NCBI RefSeq assembly: GCF_001049895.1
Contig: NZ_CVPE01000003.1
Location: 1-64,000, forward strand
DNA length: 64,000 nt
Origin: Rubeoparvulum massiliense
Lineage (GTDB): Bacteria > Bacillota > Bacilli > Rubeoparvulales > Rubeoparvulaceae
Direction of reading: 5' to 3'
Shown: positions 8,246-17,499 of the stretch, in pieces
Position numbering within the stretch: the first letter of the stretch is position 1
Layout: each line of letters opens with the position of its first letter
Notes under the pieces: model-generated
Database searches by the model: none
Told to the model about the DNA's origin: nothing
Seen by the model: only the letters and a program-made list of their open reading frames with translations
Translations under genes and position numbers: made by a program

Positions 8246-10441
8246 ATGCAATCTACACCTACACAAACCAAGCAATATGATTTAGAAGAGAGTGATCGTA
8301 ATTTACATGGCTTCGGGCGTAAGCTGATCGCCTGGATTGCCATTGCCTTGTCCCTCTATCATTTCTATACAGCGGGCTTCGGACTTTTACTGGGCTCTAG
8401 AACTCATTTGATCCTTCACTTAACGGTAGGGTTAGTCATCATCTACCTCCTCTATCCGATTAAAAAGGGATTACAACAAACCACGATCCCCTGGTATGAT
8501 CTATTACTTTCGGGATATGCCTTATTTGTTGGTATCTACATTATCACGAACCAACAGTCCCAGTCGATTTTAAGTATGCGAATGACGGCATTGGATCTCA
8601 TGGTGGCTATTTCACTAGTCCTCCTAGTGATTGAAGCTACTCGACGGGTAGTGGGTCTCGCCCTTGTGATTATTGCAGGGACATTCATTGCCTATTTCTT
8701 CCTCGGAGAATGGTTTCCTGGCATGTTCTTTCATAAGCAGGCGGACTTTGAGCGCTTTTTTTATTTAATGACGTACTCAGATGGTGGGCTCTTCGGGACA
8801 CCGATCTCAGTTTCTGCAAACTACGTCTATATTTTCATCCTCTTCGGCGCCATCTTGGATGTAACCGGCGGTGGAAAAATGTTTATCAACCTTGCCCTTC
8901 GAGGCTTTGGTCGCTTTAAGGGTGGACCTGCAAAAGCAGCTGTGGTAGCCAGCGGAATGATGGGGAGTATCTCTGGTAGCTCCACTGCCAATGCGGTGAC
9001 CACAGGAACCTTTACCATCCCCTTGATGAAGCGAGTCGGCTTTAAGCCGCATATCGCTGGCGGTGTTGAAGTAGCTGCCTCCTCTAGCGGACAATTCCTA
9101 CCTCCGGTCATGGGTGCCGCTGCCTTTCTCATGGTGGAATACACTGGAATCCCCTATGGGGAGATCATTGTTTCCGCGGCTATTCCAGCGATTTTAAGCT
9201 ATATTGCCATTCTTTTTATGGTGCATCTCGAAGCGCTAAAGCATAATATTGAAGGTTTACCGAAGAGTGAGCTCGTCTCTGGGAGGAAGACCTTAGCTGA
9301 ACAAGGTTATTTAGTACTTCCAATTATCGTCTTAGTCTTTTTCCTTGTGGCTGGACGCTCTGTGAATCAATCTGCTTTTTTCTCCATCGTTTTTCTATTA
9401 GCCATCTCATTCTTTACCTATGGATTTCAGTCCCATCTAAAGAGAGGCATCTTCAGTGCTTTGATAGTTGGAGGCCTTAGCTTGCTCCTTCTTTACCTCA
9501 ATGACTTTATCACGAGCAATTCCTTAGGAATGCATCTTCTAAGGAACTGGCACGATCAGATTACTATCTTAATCCTTGCTGGTATTGGTGTGAGCTTATT
9601 CGTGGTTCCCATTCAGCGAAAGGTGGGAATTCAGCATAGTCCAACGCCATTCCGCCTCTCCCATTTAGGTGAGGGCTTAGAAAAAGCAGCTAAAAATGCG
9701 CTTTCTGTAATTGTAGCTTGTGCTACCGCTGGAATTCTCATCGGTGTTTTAGGTGCTACAGGCTTACCAGGTAAGCTGTCTAATTTTATTCTGGGATTCT
9801 CTGCTGACATTGCCAATAGCTTACCTGCCTTTATGGCGATTTACGCTGAGCAGGTCCAACTCTATCTCGGGCTCTTTTTCACCGTCATTGTCTGTTTAAT
9901 TCTCGGTCTTGGTCTCCCAACCACAGCTACCTATGTAATCTTGGCATCCTTAGTAGCGCCTGCTCTTGTTGAACTGGGTCTACCTGTGATGGCTGCACAT
10001 CTTTTCGTACTCTACTATGGTATTCTGGCAGATGATACACCACCGATCAATCTCCCGGCTTATGCTGCAGCGGGTATTGCCAATGCTGATCCGGTACGTA
10101 CAGGCTTGCAAGGGTTCAAATTTGACTCCGGTGCTTTACTGCTGCCCTTTGCCTTTGCAACCAATACCAACCTACTATTAATCAATGATGTCCCCTGGTA
10201 TATTCTGGTGCAGAATATTATCACTGCGCTAATTGGTATCCTTGCCTTCTCTTCCTTTATTCAGAACTGGTTAGGCGTAAAATACCGTTGGTGGGAACGA
10301 ATTTTAGCCTTGATTGCTGCATTGGTACTGATCCATGGTGGATGGGAAACAGATATCCTAGGTATCATTATTTTCTCATTCCTCTTCTTACGTCATCGCA
10401 TCATCAAGCGTAATATGGTACAGCTTCCAAGCAGTGTATGA
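8246..10441 (+). CDS. TRAP transporter 4TM/12TM fused permease
   Basis: A 731-residue integral membrane protein in which the small (4-TM) and large (12-TM) TRAP subunits are fused, the usual form paired with TAXI binding proteins. Motifs of the large subunit include GGPAKAAVVASGMMGSISGS and GLGLPTTATYV. It should take up the substrate with a sodium or proton gradient. The ATG at 8246 has AAAGGAAG before it, 4 nt after the stop of the DUF1850 gene; a longer in-frame reading into that gene is not credible. A hairpin terminator follows and ends the operon. Confidence 0.92.
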   Translation: MQSTPTQTKQYDLEESDRNLHGFGRKLIAWIAIALSLYHFYTAGFGLLLGSRTHLILHLTVGLVIIYLLYPIKKGLQQTTIPWYDLLLSGYALFVGIYIITNQQSQSILSMRMTALDLMVAISLVLLVIEATRRVVGLALVIIAGTFIAYFFLGEWFPGMFFHKQADFERFFYLMTYSDGGLFGTPISVSANYVYIFILFGAILDVTGGGKMFINLALRGFGRFKGGPAKAAVVASGMMGSISGSSTANAVTTGTFTIPLMKRVGFKPHIAGGVEVAASSSGQFLPPVMGAAAFLMVEYTGIPYGEIIVSAAIPAILSYIAILFMVHLEALKHNIEGLPKSELVSGRKTLAEQGYLVLPIIVLVFFLVAGRSVNQSAFFSIVFLLAISFFTYGFQSHLKRGIFSALIVGGLSLLLLYLNDFITSNSLGMHLLRNWHDQITILILAGIGVSLFVVPIQRKVGIQHSPTPFRLSHLGEGLEKAAKNALSVIVACATAGILIGVLGATGLPGKLSNFILGFSADIANSLPAFMAIYAEQVQLYLGLFFTVIVCLILGLGLPTTATYVILASLVAPALVELGLPVMAAHLFVLYYGILADDTPPINLPAYAAAGIANADPVRTGLQGFKFDSGALLLPFAFATNTNLLLINDVPWYILVQNIITALIGILAFSSFIQNWLGVKYRWWERILALIAALVLIHGGWETDILGIIIFSFLFLRHRIIKRNMVQLPSSV

Positions 10442-10452
10442 AGGTAAATAAT

Positions 10453-10487
10453 ATAGGAAGGGGAACTTGTCCCTCTTCCTATTTTTC
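10453..10487 (+). terminator. Terminator of the TAXI-TRAP operon
   Basis: ATAGGAAG...GGGA pairs with TCCC...CTTCCTAT with one bulge (10453-10482), followed by TTTTT. Confidence 0.8.
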
Positions 10488-10554
10488 ATGTATGATTTAT
10501 ATAGATTACTGAGCTGCCAATCAGTTCCATAATAAAAAAGAAAAGATGATGTGA

Positions 10555-11451
10555 ATGAACCTTCATACTTTAGTGACCTTTGTTAAAGTAGTACAGACAC
10601 GGAGCTTTAAAGAGACTGCGAAGCAATTGAGGATCACCCAACCTGCTGTGACACAGCGGATCCAGGCGCTGGAAGAGATCGTTGGTGTACGCCTACTGAT
10701 TCGCGATGCAGATGGTGTCCAATTGACCACCGCTGGGACTTATGTATATCAACAGAGCCTTGCTCTTATTAGCCAATGGGAAAGTCTGCTCCAGCATTTT
10801 CAAGGCCATGATATCAAAGGACGGATTGTAATCGGTGCAAGTACCATTCCTGCTGCCTACCTGCTTCCTCAGTGGCTCAGCCAGTTTCATCAGCAGTATC
10901 CTGAGGTGGAGTTAAATGTACAAGTGGCTGGTACTTCACAAGTTTTACAGCGACTTCGCGAAGGAACTATCGATGTGGCCATTACAGGAGAACCTTCCAT
11001 GAAAAATGATCTATTTCTCTTTCCCATTCACCATGATCAACTACGGATCATTGCACCTCCCTCCACACCAAGCAGCAAGCGGACCTTTCCAGCACTTTTG
11101 GAACAAGAATGGATCTTACGGGAAGCAGAATCAGATACGCGCCATCACTGGATCCGATTCCTTAAGGAACACGGTTATACACTACAAGACTTACACCTCG
11201 TTGGCGAGATGGGAAGCTCCGAAGCCATTATCGCCTCTGTGGAAGCGGGTCTAGGTTGGTCCGTTGTTTCACAATTGGCAGCACAGCATGCGGTGAAGTA
11301 CGGTCGAGTCAGCTTAATTCATGTGGATCATTTAGAAATAACTCGTTCTTTCTATTTTTCTACCCTTGCTGAAAATCAAAATCAAGGATTGATCCAGGTT
11401 TTTTCCCAATATTTGAAGATGGTGAACCCCTATATTCAACTGAAAGAATAA
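10555..11451 (+). CDS. LysR family transcriptional regulator
   Basis: A 298-residue LysR-type regulator: winged helix-turn-helix at residues 1-60 (FKETAKQLRITQPAVTQRIQALE) and a periplasmic-binding-like effector domain from about residue 85. The effector domain opens with GRIVIGASTIPAAYLLP and ends with GEMGSSEAIIASVEAGLGWSVVS, a pattern I associate with the CysL-like and selenium-metabolism-linked LysR subgroup; this is from memory and not a search result. It is transcribed separately from the TRAP operon (terminator between) and has only a weak ribosome site. Targets are unknown; the neighbouring transporter is one candidate. Confidence 0.85.
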   Translation: MNLHTLVTFVKVVQTRSFKETAKQLRITQPAVTQRIQALEEIVGVRLLIRDADGVQLTTAGTYVYQQSLALISQWESLLQHFQGHDIKGRIVIGASTIPAAYLLPQWLSQFHQQYPEVELNVQVAGTSQVLQRLREGTIDVAITGEPSMKNDLFLFPIHHDQLRIIAPPSTPSSKRTFPALLEQEWILREAESDTRHHWIRFLKEHGYTLQDLHLVGEMGSSEAIIASVEAGLGWSVVSQLAAQHAVKYGRVSLIHVDHLEITRSFYFSTLAENQNQGLIQVFSQYLKMVNPYIQLKE

Positions 11452-11471
11452 AGGATTCCTCATTAATAAAG

Positions 11472-11516
11472 AAGGTTCAGGCTGGAGTTTTTCACTCCTC
11501 CTGAACCTTTATTCTT
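11472..11516. terminator. Bidirectional terminator between LysR and ZIP genes
   Basis: AAGGTTCAGG (11472-11481) pairs with CCTGAACCTT (11500-11509), with an inner GGAG/CTCC stem, followed by a T-rich tail on the plus strand. Confidence 0.75.
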
Positions 11517-11527
11517 TCTCATCTGAA

Positions 11528-12340
11528 TTAGCCTAAGGCTACATCCAAGGCCATCATCACAGCAAAACCTACCATTGTACCCAGTGTGGCGAGATCTGTG
11601 TTCTTCCCTAACTGTGACTCTGGAATCAATTCTTCCACAACCACGAAGATCATGGCTCCTGCTGCAAAGGAGAGAGCATAGGGCAGGATGGGCTTCATGG
11701 CCATCACGGCAACAGCTCCGATTACACCAGCAACAGGCTCCACCACACCAGATAATTGACCGTAGAAAAAGCTCTTGCGTCGGGAAAACCCTTCCCGTCG
11801 TAAGGGCGCAGAGACCGCTAAGCCTTCAGGAAAGTTCTGAATCCCAATACCGATGGCAAGGGCAACGGCACCAGCTAAGGTAGCGCCAGGGAGATCATAG
11901 GCCAGCGCACCAAAAGCCACACCTACTGCTAAGCCTTCAGGAATATTGTGAAGAGTAATGGCGAGCACCAGTAGGATGCTGCGTTGCCAACCGGTTTGGA
12001 TCCCTTCTGCCTCACTACGTGGAAGGCCTAAATGCAAGTGCGGAATTATTTTATCAATGAGTGCTAAAAAGAGTCCACCAGAAACAAAGCCAATCACAGC
12101 AGGAATCCATGGCTGAGTACTGGTTTCTCCTGCCATCTCAATGGCAGGAGCTAATAGCGACCAGAAGCTAGCAGCAATCATCACCCCAGCTGCAAATCCC
12201 AGCATGGCATCCAATACCTTCCGGTTAATCTGGGTAAAGAAAAAGATTAGCCCAGCGCCTGCTGCGGTTAAAAACCAGGTAAAGAGTGTTGCACACAAGG
12301 CCTGTATACCTGGTGTTTGTTGTAAAAACCAATCCCACAT
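11528..12340 (-). CDS. ZIP family divalent metal transporter
   Basis: A 270-residue membrane protein of the ZIP family with about eight membrane segments. The metal-pathway motifs [14 protein letters not shown] (TM4) and [10 protein letters not shown] (TM5) are intact; the second has Gln-Asn-Phe-Pro-Glu, as in ZupT-like proteins. It imports zinc and possibly other divalent metals. The ATG at 12340 has GAGGGG 7 nt before it and lies one base past the stop of the DUF1232 gene, so the two form an operon and are probably translated in a coupled way. Confidence 0.88.
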   Translation of the reverse strand: MWDWFLQQTPGIQALCATLFTWFLTAAGAGLIFFFTQINRKVLDAMLGFAAGVMIAASFWSLLAPAIEMAGETSTQPWIPAVIGFVSGGLFLALIDKIIPHLHLGLPRSEAEGIQTGWQRSILLVLAITLHNIPEGLAVGVAFGALAYDLPGATLAGAVALAIGIGIQNFPEGLAVSAPLRREGFSRRKSFFYGQLSGVVEPVAGVIGAVAVMAMKPILPYALSFAAGAMIFVVVEELIPESQLGKNTDLATLGTMVGFAVMMALDVALG

Positions 12341-12341
12341 C

Positions 12342-12788
12342 TTATTTCCCCTCTTCCTCAAGAAGTGGTATTATTTGATCTTGTTCCTCTTTCCATTCCT
12401 TATATCGATCGATTTCGCCTTGAACCTGTTGGATGATAAAGGCGATCACCGCTGCATCATCAAAAAAGCCAAGGGCAATAATCCAATCAGGCACCAGATC
12501 GAAAGGCACCACAAAATAGAGAAGTCCTCCCACAATGAAAATTAATGACCGTTTATCCACTTGAGAGTAGATCCCCTGATACCAATCCCGCACCAGTTGC
12601 GTTAAAAGGTGTATCTGCTCCTTCAACTCCTGCCAACGTCCCCCGCCATCACTCTTTGCTTCAACCTGATGTAATAAGGAGGATAATTCCTTCGGATTGG
12701 CAACCACTTCCTTCGCACGTCCCAACCACTTTCCCTGACGAAAATGGCCAATGATCTTCGATCGACTTGGCATTTTACTCAACTTCAT
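12342..12788 (-). CDS. DUF1232 (YkvA-like) membrane-associated protein
   Basis: A 148-residue protein with the DUF1232 core in its C-terminal half: [32 protein letters not shown], recognisable by the FDLVPD and DDAAV elements, here forming one or two short membrane helices. The N-terminal half is basic and helical. The function of the family is unknown. It is the first gene of a pair with the ZIP transporter, one nucleotide apart. Confidence 0.8.
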   Translation of the reverse strand: MKLSKMPSRSKIIGHFRQGKWLGRAKEVVANPKELSSLLHQVEAKSDGGGRWQELKEQIHLLTQLVRDWYQGIYSQVDKRSLIFIVGGLLYFVVPFDLVPDWIIALGFFDDAAVIAFIIQQVQGEIDRYKEWKEEQDQIIPLLEEEGK

Positions 12789-12943
12789 CTCCGTGATTGC
12801 CTCCTTTCCTATCTATAATTGTAAACATATTCTGAGGATTGACAACGTGAAAAAGGTCATCCCTAGGCAAATGTCCATGCCTCATTGGATTCCTATACAT
12901 AGACTATTAGCAAATACGCTTCAGAAAAGGAGTGAAAATATCA

Positions 12944-13432
12944 GTGACATTACAACGAAAACTCCGTGCATATGCACGGCAAGATCAAAATGTCCAAGAA
13001 TGGTTGACTAAGAACCGCTCCTGGGTAGATGCCAATCAGCATTCCCTTCAAGCTATCTTCACTCATCCAGAAAAAGAGCAGCGCTTCATTCAGACCATCC
13101 GTGGGAAGAACCCTCAGCAGCAATTGATGCGACTTGCACGTTCATCAGTAGTAGAGCAGGGATCCGCAAGGAAGAGACGGCGTAATCAGCTCCACAAAAC
13201 GCCTACAGAAAGTCGGAGATCACGCTCCACCTCAAAAATGACAGAGAACGTCAAAAAGCAGGAGAAAGGTTCGCTCTTCTCACGTCTGCCACTAGGAAAG
13301 CTTAATCTCTCCAACCTCATCAATACTGTTCGGCACGTCAATCAAATCTTAAATACCGTGAACGATTTACGTGGTTCCATCCCGCCCGAACTAATAAAAG
13401 GCTTACTGGAGCAAAAAGCAAAAAAGGGATAA
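12944..13432 (+). CDS. Hypothetical basic protein
   Basis: A protein of 162 residues (from GTG 12944; 166 from GTG 12932), very rich in Arg, Lys and Gln. The first 65 residues are helical (LRAYARQDQNVQEWL), residues about 70-110 are a low-complexity Arg/Ser/Lys linker, and the last 50 form a helical region (NLINTVRHVNQILNTVNDLRG). There is no signal peptide or membrane segment. I do not recognise a family. AAAAGGAG precedes both GTG codons; spacing favours the one at 12944. The composition would suit a nucleic-acid-binding or spore-related protein, but this is a guess. Confidence 0.6.
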   Translation: MTLQRKLRAYARQDQNVQEWLTKNRSWVDANQHSLQAIFTHPEKEQRFIQTIRGKNPQQQLMRLARSSVVEQGSARKRRRNQLHKTPTESRRSRSTSKMTENVKKQEKGSLFSRLPLGKLNLSNLINTVRHVNQILNTVNDLRGSIPPELIKGLLEQKAKKG

Positions 13433-13504
13433 CCTCTCCAATTATCCATGAAGATTTGCTATACTATAGCCAATTATCATGAATTATGAAAAGAGGCTAT
13501 TCTG

Positions 13505-14062
13505 ATGCCAATATGGCTTGAGAGTTGGTTCGCAGCAGGGGATCTACTTGCTGCATGTATTAGTATTCTTCTCAATATCGTAATTGCAGTGGTGGGGATC
13601 ATTCCTAGTCTATTTATTACTGCTGCTAATATTACCTATTTTGGTTTTATTGGTGGGACGCTAATCTCCTTGATTGGTGAAGCTGCAGGGGCATTGGTAG
13701 CCTTTTACCTCTATCGTAAGGGTTTGCGGCGCTTTGCCATCAAGAAGCTTCAAGAATATCCTCGTGTTCAGCCCCTCTTTACCCTAGAGGGCAAACAAGC
13801 TTTTCTACTCGTATTAACCCTACGCTTACTGCCCTTTATGCCATCGATGATTGTCACGCTTGCGGCTGCGCTAGGAAGAATTACTCCACTTCTCTTCATC
13901 TTGGCCAGTACCCTAGGAAAAATTCCTGCACAATTCATGGAAGCCTATTCCGTGCTCCATGTGACGCAATGGACCTGGCAAGGAAAGAGTATTATCACCC
14001 TCGCTGCCCTTGCACTTCTGGTTCGAATCTGGCAGAAGGAGAAAGTGAAGCAAAAGAGATGA
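13505..14062 (+). CDS. VTT-domain (TVP38/TMEM64, DedA-like) membrane protein
   Basis: A 185-residue protein with five or six membrane segments and the VTT-domain pattern: GFIGGTLISLIGEAAGALVAFYLYR followed by LRLLPFMPSMIVTLAAALGRI. Related proteins (YdjZ/YtxB, DedA) are linked to lipid transport or membrane potential; the role here is not known. AGAGG stands before the ATG. The stop codon lies inside the first bases of a strong hairpin. Confidence 0.78.
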   Translation: MPIWLESWFAAGDLLAACISILLNIVIAVVGIIPSLFITAANITYFGFIGGTLISLIGEAAGALVAFYLYRKGLRRFAIKKLQEYPRVQPLFTLEGKQAFLLVLTLRLLPFMPSMIVTLAAALGRITPLLFILASTLGKIPAQFMEAYSVLHVTQWTWQGKSIITLAALALLVRIWQKEKVKQKR

Positions 14063-14097
14063 CCACCCGTTCAGTACAGAAACGGGTGGTCTTCCAT
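14061..14097. terminator. Terminator between the VTT gene and gapA
   Basis: GACCACCCGTT (14061-14071) pairs perfectly with AACGGGTGGTC (14081-14091) around a 9-nt loop. The downstream T-run is short, but the two flanking genes converge on it. Confidence 0.65.
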
Positions 14098-14145
14098 GTT
14101 CATAATTTTTCTAAGTAATTCTACATTCTTCTGTACTTAGGAAGC

Positions 14146-15150
14146 TTATTCCTCATGCTTCGCCATATGACCAAGTAGATCTGCAACACGGCAGGAATAG
14201 CCCCATTCATTATCATACCATGCAATCACTTTTGCTAGATCGCCATCCATCACCATGGTGGATAATCCATCCACAATACTGGAATGGGGATCACCATTAT
14301 AATCAACGGAGACAAGGGGTAGATCACTAAAGTAGAGGATTCCATGGAGTTCTCCTTCAGCAGCTGCCTGCAAAGCACCATTAATCGCATCGACACTGGT
14401 CTCCTTCTCTAGCTCAACGGTAAGGTCAACCACCGAAACATTGGGAGTTGGTACCCGCATGGCCATCCCATTCAATTTTCCTTTTAATTGTGGGAGCACC
14501 TTGGCTACCGCAGCTGCTGCTCCTGTAGTTGTAGGAATAATGGAGAGACCTGCTGCCCGTGCACGACGATAATCCTTATGGGGGAGGTCGAGGATCTGCT
14601 GGTCATTCGTATAAGAGTGAACCGTGGTCATGAGACCGCGCCGAATGCCAAACTCACGATCTAATATCTTTGCTACAGGAGCCAAACAGTTAGTGGTGCA
14701 TGATGCGTTAGAGAGAATAAAATGTTCCTTGGGATCGTATGCCTCATCGTTGACACCCATGACGATGGTAATATCCTCACTTTTACCAGGCGCAGAGATA
14801 ATGACCCGTTTTGCACCTGCTTGTAGGTGTTTCTCAGCGCCTTCTCGGGTCCGAAAGCGTCCGGTGGACTCCACCACATAATCGATCCCCATTTCTCCCC
14901 AGGGAAGCTTCGTTGGATCAGCCTCTGCTGTCACATGAATTGTCTTCCCATTGACGATGAGGGCATTCTCTGTGGCTTCCACATCTGCTGAGAAGCGACC
15001 ATGTACAGAGTCATATTGTAAGAGATGCGCTAGCATCTTCGCATCGGTCAAATCATTGATGGCAACAATTTCAATCTCTTTACTATCGAGGGCAGCACGG
15101 AAAACGAGACGACCAATGCGGCCAAAACCGTTTATCGCAACTTTTTTCAT
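14146..15150 (-). CDS. gapA: Glyceraldehyde-3-phosphate dehydrogenase, glycolytic type
   Basis: A 334-residue GAPDH that oxidises glyceraldehyde 3-phosphate with phosphate and NAD. It shows the Rossmann start [12 protein letters not shown], the aspartate in AINDLTDA that favours NAD, the catalytic cysteine in [12 protein letters not shown], and the closing [12 protein letters not shown]. Position directly after cggR (14 nt) with AAGGAGG before the ATG identifies it as gapA and not the gluconeogenic gapB. Unlike B. subtilis, pgk-tpiA-pgm-eno do not follow: a terminator and a convergent gene lie immediately downstream. Confidence 0.95.
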   Translation of the reverse strand: MKKVAINGFGRIGRLVFRAALDSKEIEIVAINDLTDAKMLAHLLQYDSVHGRFSADVEATENALIVNGKTIHVTAEADPTKLPWGEMGIDYVVESTGRFRTREGAEKHLQAGAKRVIISAPGKSEDITIVMGVNDEAYDPKEHFILSNASCTTNCLAPVAKILDREFGIRRGLMTTVHSYTNDQQILDLPHKDYRRARAAGLSIIPTTTGAAAAVAKVLPQLKGKLNGMAMRVPTPNVSVVDLTVELEKETSVDAINGALQAAAEGELHGILYFSDLPLVSVDYNGDPHSSIVDGLSTMVMDGDLAKVIAWYDNEWGYSCRVADLLGHMAKHEE

Positions 15151-15164
15151 GGAAATATCCTCCT

Positions 15165-16193
15165 TTATGTTGACAGGATTGCTTGAGCAGCTCCCACATC
15201 TGTAACGAGAATGTAGGAATATCCTGCCTTTCGACCATAACAAACTACAGCTTGAATCGCTTTACCTTTACTTTTCCCACCAGCTAATGCAATTACTCTT
15301 TCTACCTTTAATCCCTGCTGGAGGTGGAGACCAATGGTGGGTGTTTCATAAACTACATCACCTGCTGCTGTAAAAAAGGTACCATAAGCTTCACCAACAG
15401 CTGCTCCCTCTTCCAAGCGCTTTAGGATTTCTCGTGGAAGCCTACGCCGCTCAGCCATTGTTGTGGCTTCGCCAATCCCATGCAGAAAGAGACGAGCGTT
15501 CTGTAGTAAATGAAGCCAATCCTGCACATATTCTTCCTTTAATAAGGATTGAATCGTCGTGGTACTCATCTGTTCTGGTAAGTTAAAGACTTTATAGGTA
15601 GACCCTGTATGCTGGGCACTGGTGACTGCGATTGTACTAGCTTCGTATTTAATCTCTTCGCCTAGACTCCCTCGTGCAGGGACAAATGTAACAGCTCGGC
15701 GATTCCAGGGAAGTAGGTAGGTAGCCATCATCGCCATGCTGGTACCACCGTTCACTGCAATCACATCACCATCTCTTACTTCGTTCCGTAAGATCTGTGC
15801 TGCCTTCCTCCCCAATTCCTTCTGGGTCCATGGATTTTCATCACAATCTCCAGGTAAGACATAGACACGTTCTACCTGTAATCGTTGCTGAAGCGCTTCC
15901 TCATAGTATTGGAGATCCTGCTGCTGTTGGATAATAGGACCCATGACTTGGAGCCATTCAATCCCATCCTTGGAGAGAGTAACACCCAAACGTGAGGTTT
16001 CAATTAATTTAGCATCCTTTAATACAGTTAAATCATCACGAATGATCCGTTCTGTGCCTTGGAGTATTTGGGCGATAAGTCGGCGACCTAAGGGCTGCTG
16101 AAGCTGTAATAATCGAAGCAGTTGAACACGTCGCTGCCAATCTTGCTTCGCTTCAGGAATCACTCGAAAAAAATCTTGGAGATTGGTATCCAT
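15165..16193 (-). CDS. cggR: Central glycolytic genes regulator CggR
   Basis: A 342-residue SorC/DeoR-type repressor. An N-terminal helix-turn-helix ([28 protein letters not shown]) precedes a large sugar-phosphate-binding domain with [14 protein letters not shown]. In B. subtilis CggR represses the gapA operon until fructose-1,6-bisphosphate binds. The start is ATG 16193, preceded by GGGGGG; a GTG two codons earlier is the alternative. An operator with the known spacing lies just upstream, so autoregulation of cggR-gapA is well supported. Confidence 0.93.
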   Translation of the reverse strand: MDTNLQDFFRVIPEAKQDWQRRVQLLRLLQLQQPLGRRLIAQILQGTERIIRDDLTVLKDAKLIETSRLGVTLSKDGIEWLQVMGPIIQQQQDLQYYEEALQQRLQVERVYVLPGDCDENPWTQKELGRKAAQILRNEVRDGDVIAVNGGTSMAMMATYLLPWNRRAVTFVPARGSLGEEIKYEASTIAVTSAQHTGSTYKVFNLPEQMSTTTIQSLLKEEYVQDWLHLLQNARLFLHGIGEATTMAERRRLPREILKRLEEGAAVGEAYGTFFTAAGDVVYETPTIGLHLQQGLKVERVIALAGGKSKGKAIQAVVCYGRKAGYSYILVTDVGAAQAILST

Positions 16194-16215
16194 AGTCACC
16201 CCCCCATAGCAATGT

Positions 16216-16251
16216 GGGACTTTATATGTCCTACATGTACGTTTTATGTCC
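16216..16251 (-). promoter_or_regulatory. CggR operator
   Basis: On the plus strand: GGGAC (16216-16220), 6 nt, TGTCC (16227-16231), 4 nt, TGTAC (16236-16240), 6 nt, TGTCC (16247-16251). This matches the spacing of the known B. subtilis CggR operator (CGGGAC-N6-TGTC-N4-CGGGAC-N6-TGTC), with one weaker half-site. It begins a few bases after the predicted transcription start of cggR. Confidence 0.85.
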
Positions 16252-16259
16252 CTACTGAT

Positions 16260-16288
16260 ATTTTACCTTGCTTAGTAGTATTTGACAA
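16260..16288 (-). promoter_or_regulatory. Sigma-A promoter of cggR-gapA
   Basis: On the minus strand TTGTCA (plus 16283-16288), exactly 17 nt, then TAAAAT (plus 16260-16265). The CggR operator follows immediately downstream, so bound repressor would block elongation or escape. Confidence 0.7.
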
Positions 16289-16296
16289 GTGAGAAT

Positions 16297-16330
16297 GAAA
16301 AAAAGTGTTGCCTGCTGAGCAGACAACACT
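16297..16330 (-). terminator. Terminator of the prpE operon
   Basis: Reading the minus strand, AGTGTTG pairs with CAACACT (plus 16304-16310 and 16324-16330), followed by a run of seven or more T. Confidence 0.85.
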
Positions 16331-16385
16331 CTGAAAAAAAGATTGAATTGAACGACGATGCTACCTTGTCATGATTTCGGTACTA

Positions 16386-16559
16386 TTAATGATTGGCTTC
16401 ATGCTTAGCTTGGAGCCGTTTACCTAAGATCATGCCCCCAACAACCAAACCAATACCAACAACAAAAAAAAGAAGTGCCATCAAATAATTGTGTGAAGCT
16501 AAACTAATTCCAACTGCTAGAAAGAGTGCAATACAAATAAATGCACTGATCAATGCCAT
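16386..16559 (-). CDS. Small membrane protein (YlaF/DUF5325-like)
   Basis: A 57-residue protein made almost entirely of two membrane helices with a short basic tail (GKRLQAKHEANH). The layout resembles the small YlaF/DUF5325 proteins of Bacillales, but the match is by general pattern only. I start at ATG 16559, just past the stop of prpE; a longer reading with an Arg-rich N-terminus overlaps prpE. It is the last gene before the terminator, so co-transcribed with prpE. Confidence 0.5.
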   Translation of the reverse strand: MALISAFICIALFLAVGISLASHNYLMALLFFVVGIGLVVGGMILGKRLQAKHEANH

Positions 16560-16563
16560 CGAT

Positions 16564-17364
16564 TTACTCAATTGGACCCATCCCCTTCTCCGTCTTCTTC
16601 TCATAGTAGACTTGTTTTGCTTTTACTTGGCTAATTTCCATTTCAGGATAGCGAAACGCGGTTAAATAGCCCCCCGTAGCGCACCCTTGATCGATATTGA
16701 TCGTGTGATTCTGAATGAGTGGTTCAGGAACGGTCTGATGACCGTAAATAATCCAAGGATCTCCCTTGTAGGTGGCAGCCCAGTTGCGACGGATAGGCAA
16801 GCCATGCTCATCCCGTTCACCAGTAATATCTCCATACAAAGCAAGTTTACGCACGCTTTGATTATACCTGCCAATCCCCTCTTCTTTCAAGGCACCATGG
16901 ACCGCGATCACCTTCCCCTCATCGAGCTGGAGATAGAGTGGCGTTTGCTCAAAAAGCTCGATGAATTGCTGTTTTACTTCGTGCTGAATCTCTATAGGCA
17001 CTCGCTCAAGCTCAGCGATGGTGGTTTCGATGCCATGCTTGGCTTGTATATTCCTCCCTTGGAAAAAACGATAGAGCTTATCACAATGGTTGCCATGAAT
17101 ATAGAGGGCACTCCCATGCTTCCACATGGAATAGACCAAAGCGATCATGGGGAGGCTCTTAGGACCTCGATCCGTAATATCGCCCAAAAAGACGACCCTT
17201 CGTCGGGACGGATGAACATACGTTCCAGCCTGCTTCTTGTAGCCTAACTGCTCTAAGAGCTGAAGCGCTTCGTCATAACAACCATGGACATCACCAATGA
17301 AATCAAAGGGACCATGTAAATGGCGAAAATCGATGACTGCCTCCTGCAAATCGTTGAAGGACAT
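16564..17364 (-). CDS. prpE: Bis(5'-nucleosyl)-tetraphosphatase PrpE
   Basis: A 266-residue metallophosphatase of the PrpE type, which in Bacillus splits diadenosine tetraphosphate symmetrically to ADP and also has protein-phosphatase activity linked to spore germination. The phosphoesterase motifs are all present in order: GDVHGC, GDITDRGPKS, GNHCDKL, AVHGAL and IYGHQTV. GGAGAGG precedes the ATG. It is followed by a small membrane protein in the same transcript. Confidence 0.9.
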   Translation of the reverse strand: MSFNDLQEAVIDFRHLHGPFDFIGDVHGCYDEALQLLEQLGYKKQAGTYVHPSRRRVVFLGDITDRGPKSLPMIALVYSMWKHGSALYIHGNHCDKLYRFFQGRNIQAKHGIETTIAELERVPIEIQHEVKQQFIELFEQTPLYLQLDEGKVIAVHGALKEEGIGRYNQSVRKLALYGDITGERDEHGLPIRRNWAATYKGDPWIIYGHQTVPEPLIQNHTINIDQGCATGGYLTAFRYPEMEISQVKAKQVYYEKKTEKGMGPIE

Positions 17365-17499
17365 CGCTTCCTCTCCTTCTTTATGATACTCGTCTTCTTT
17401 AACCTGTTCATCGGTTATGACGCTTATTCATTCATCAAATGATTTCCTTTTTAGGTAGGCTATGTGATAATAGGGTCAAATCCACAAGGAGGAATCACG

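Noticed and set aside
8086-9144. Several opposite-strand reading frames inside the TRAP permease gene
   Set aside because: They are shadows of the fused permease, with repetitive Gly/Cys-rich translations and no ribosome sites.
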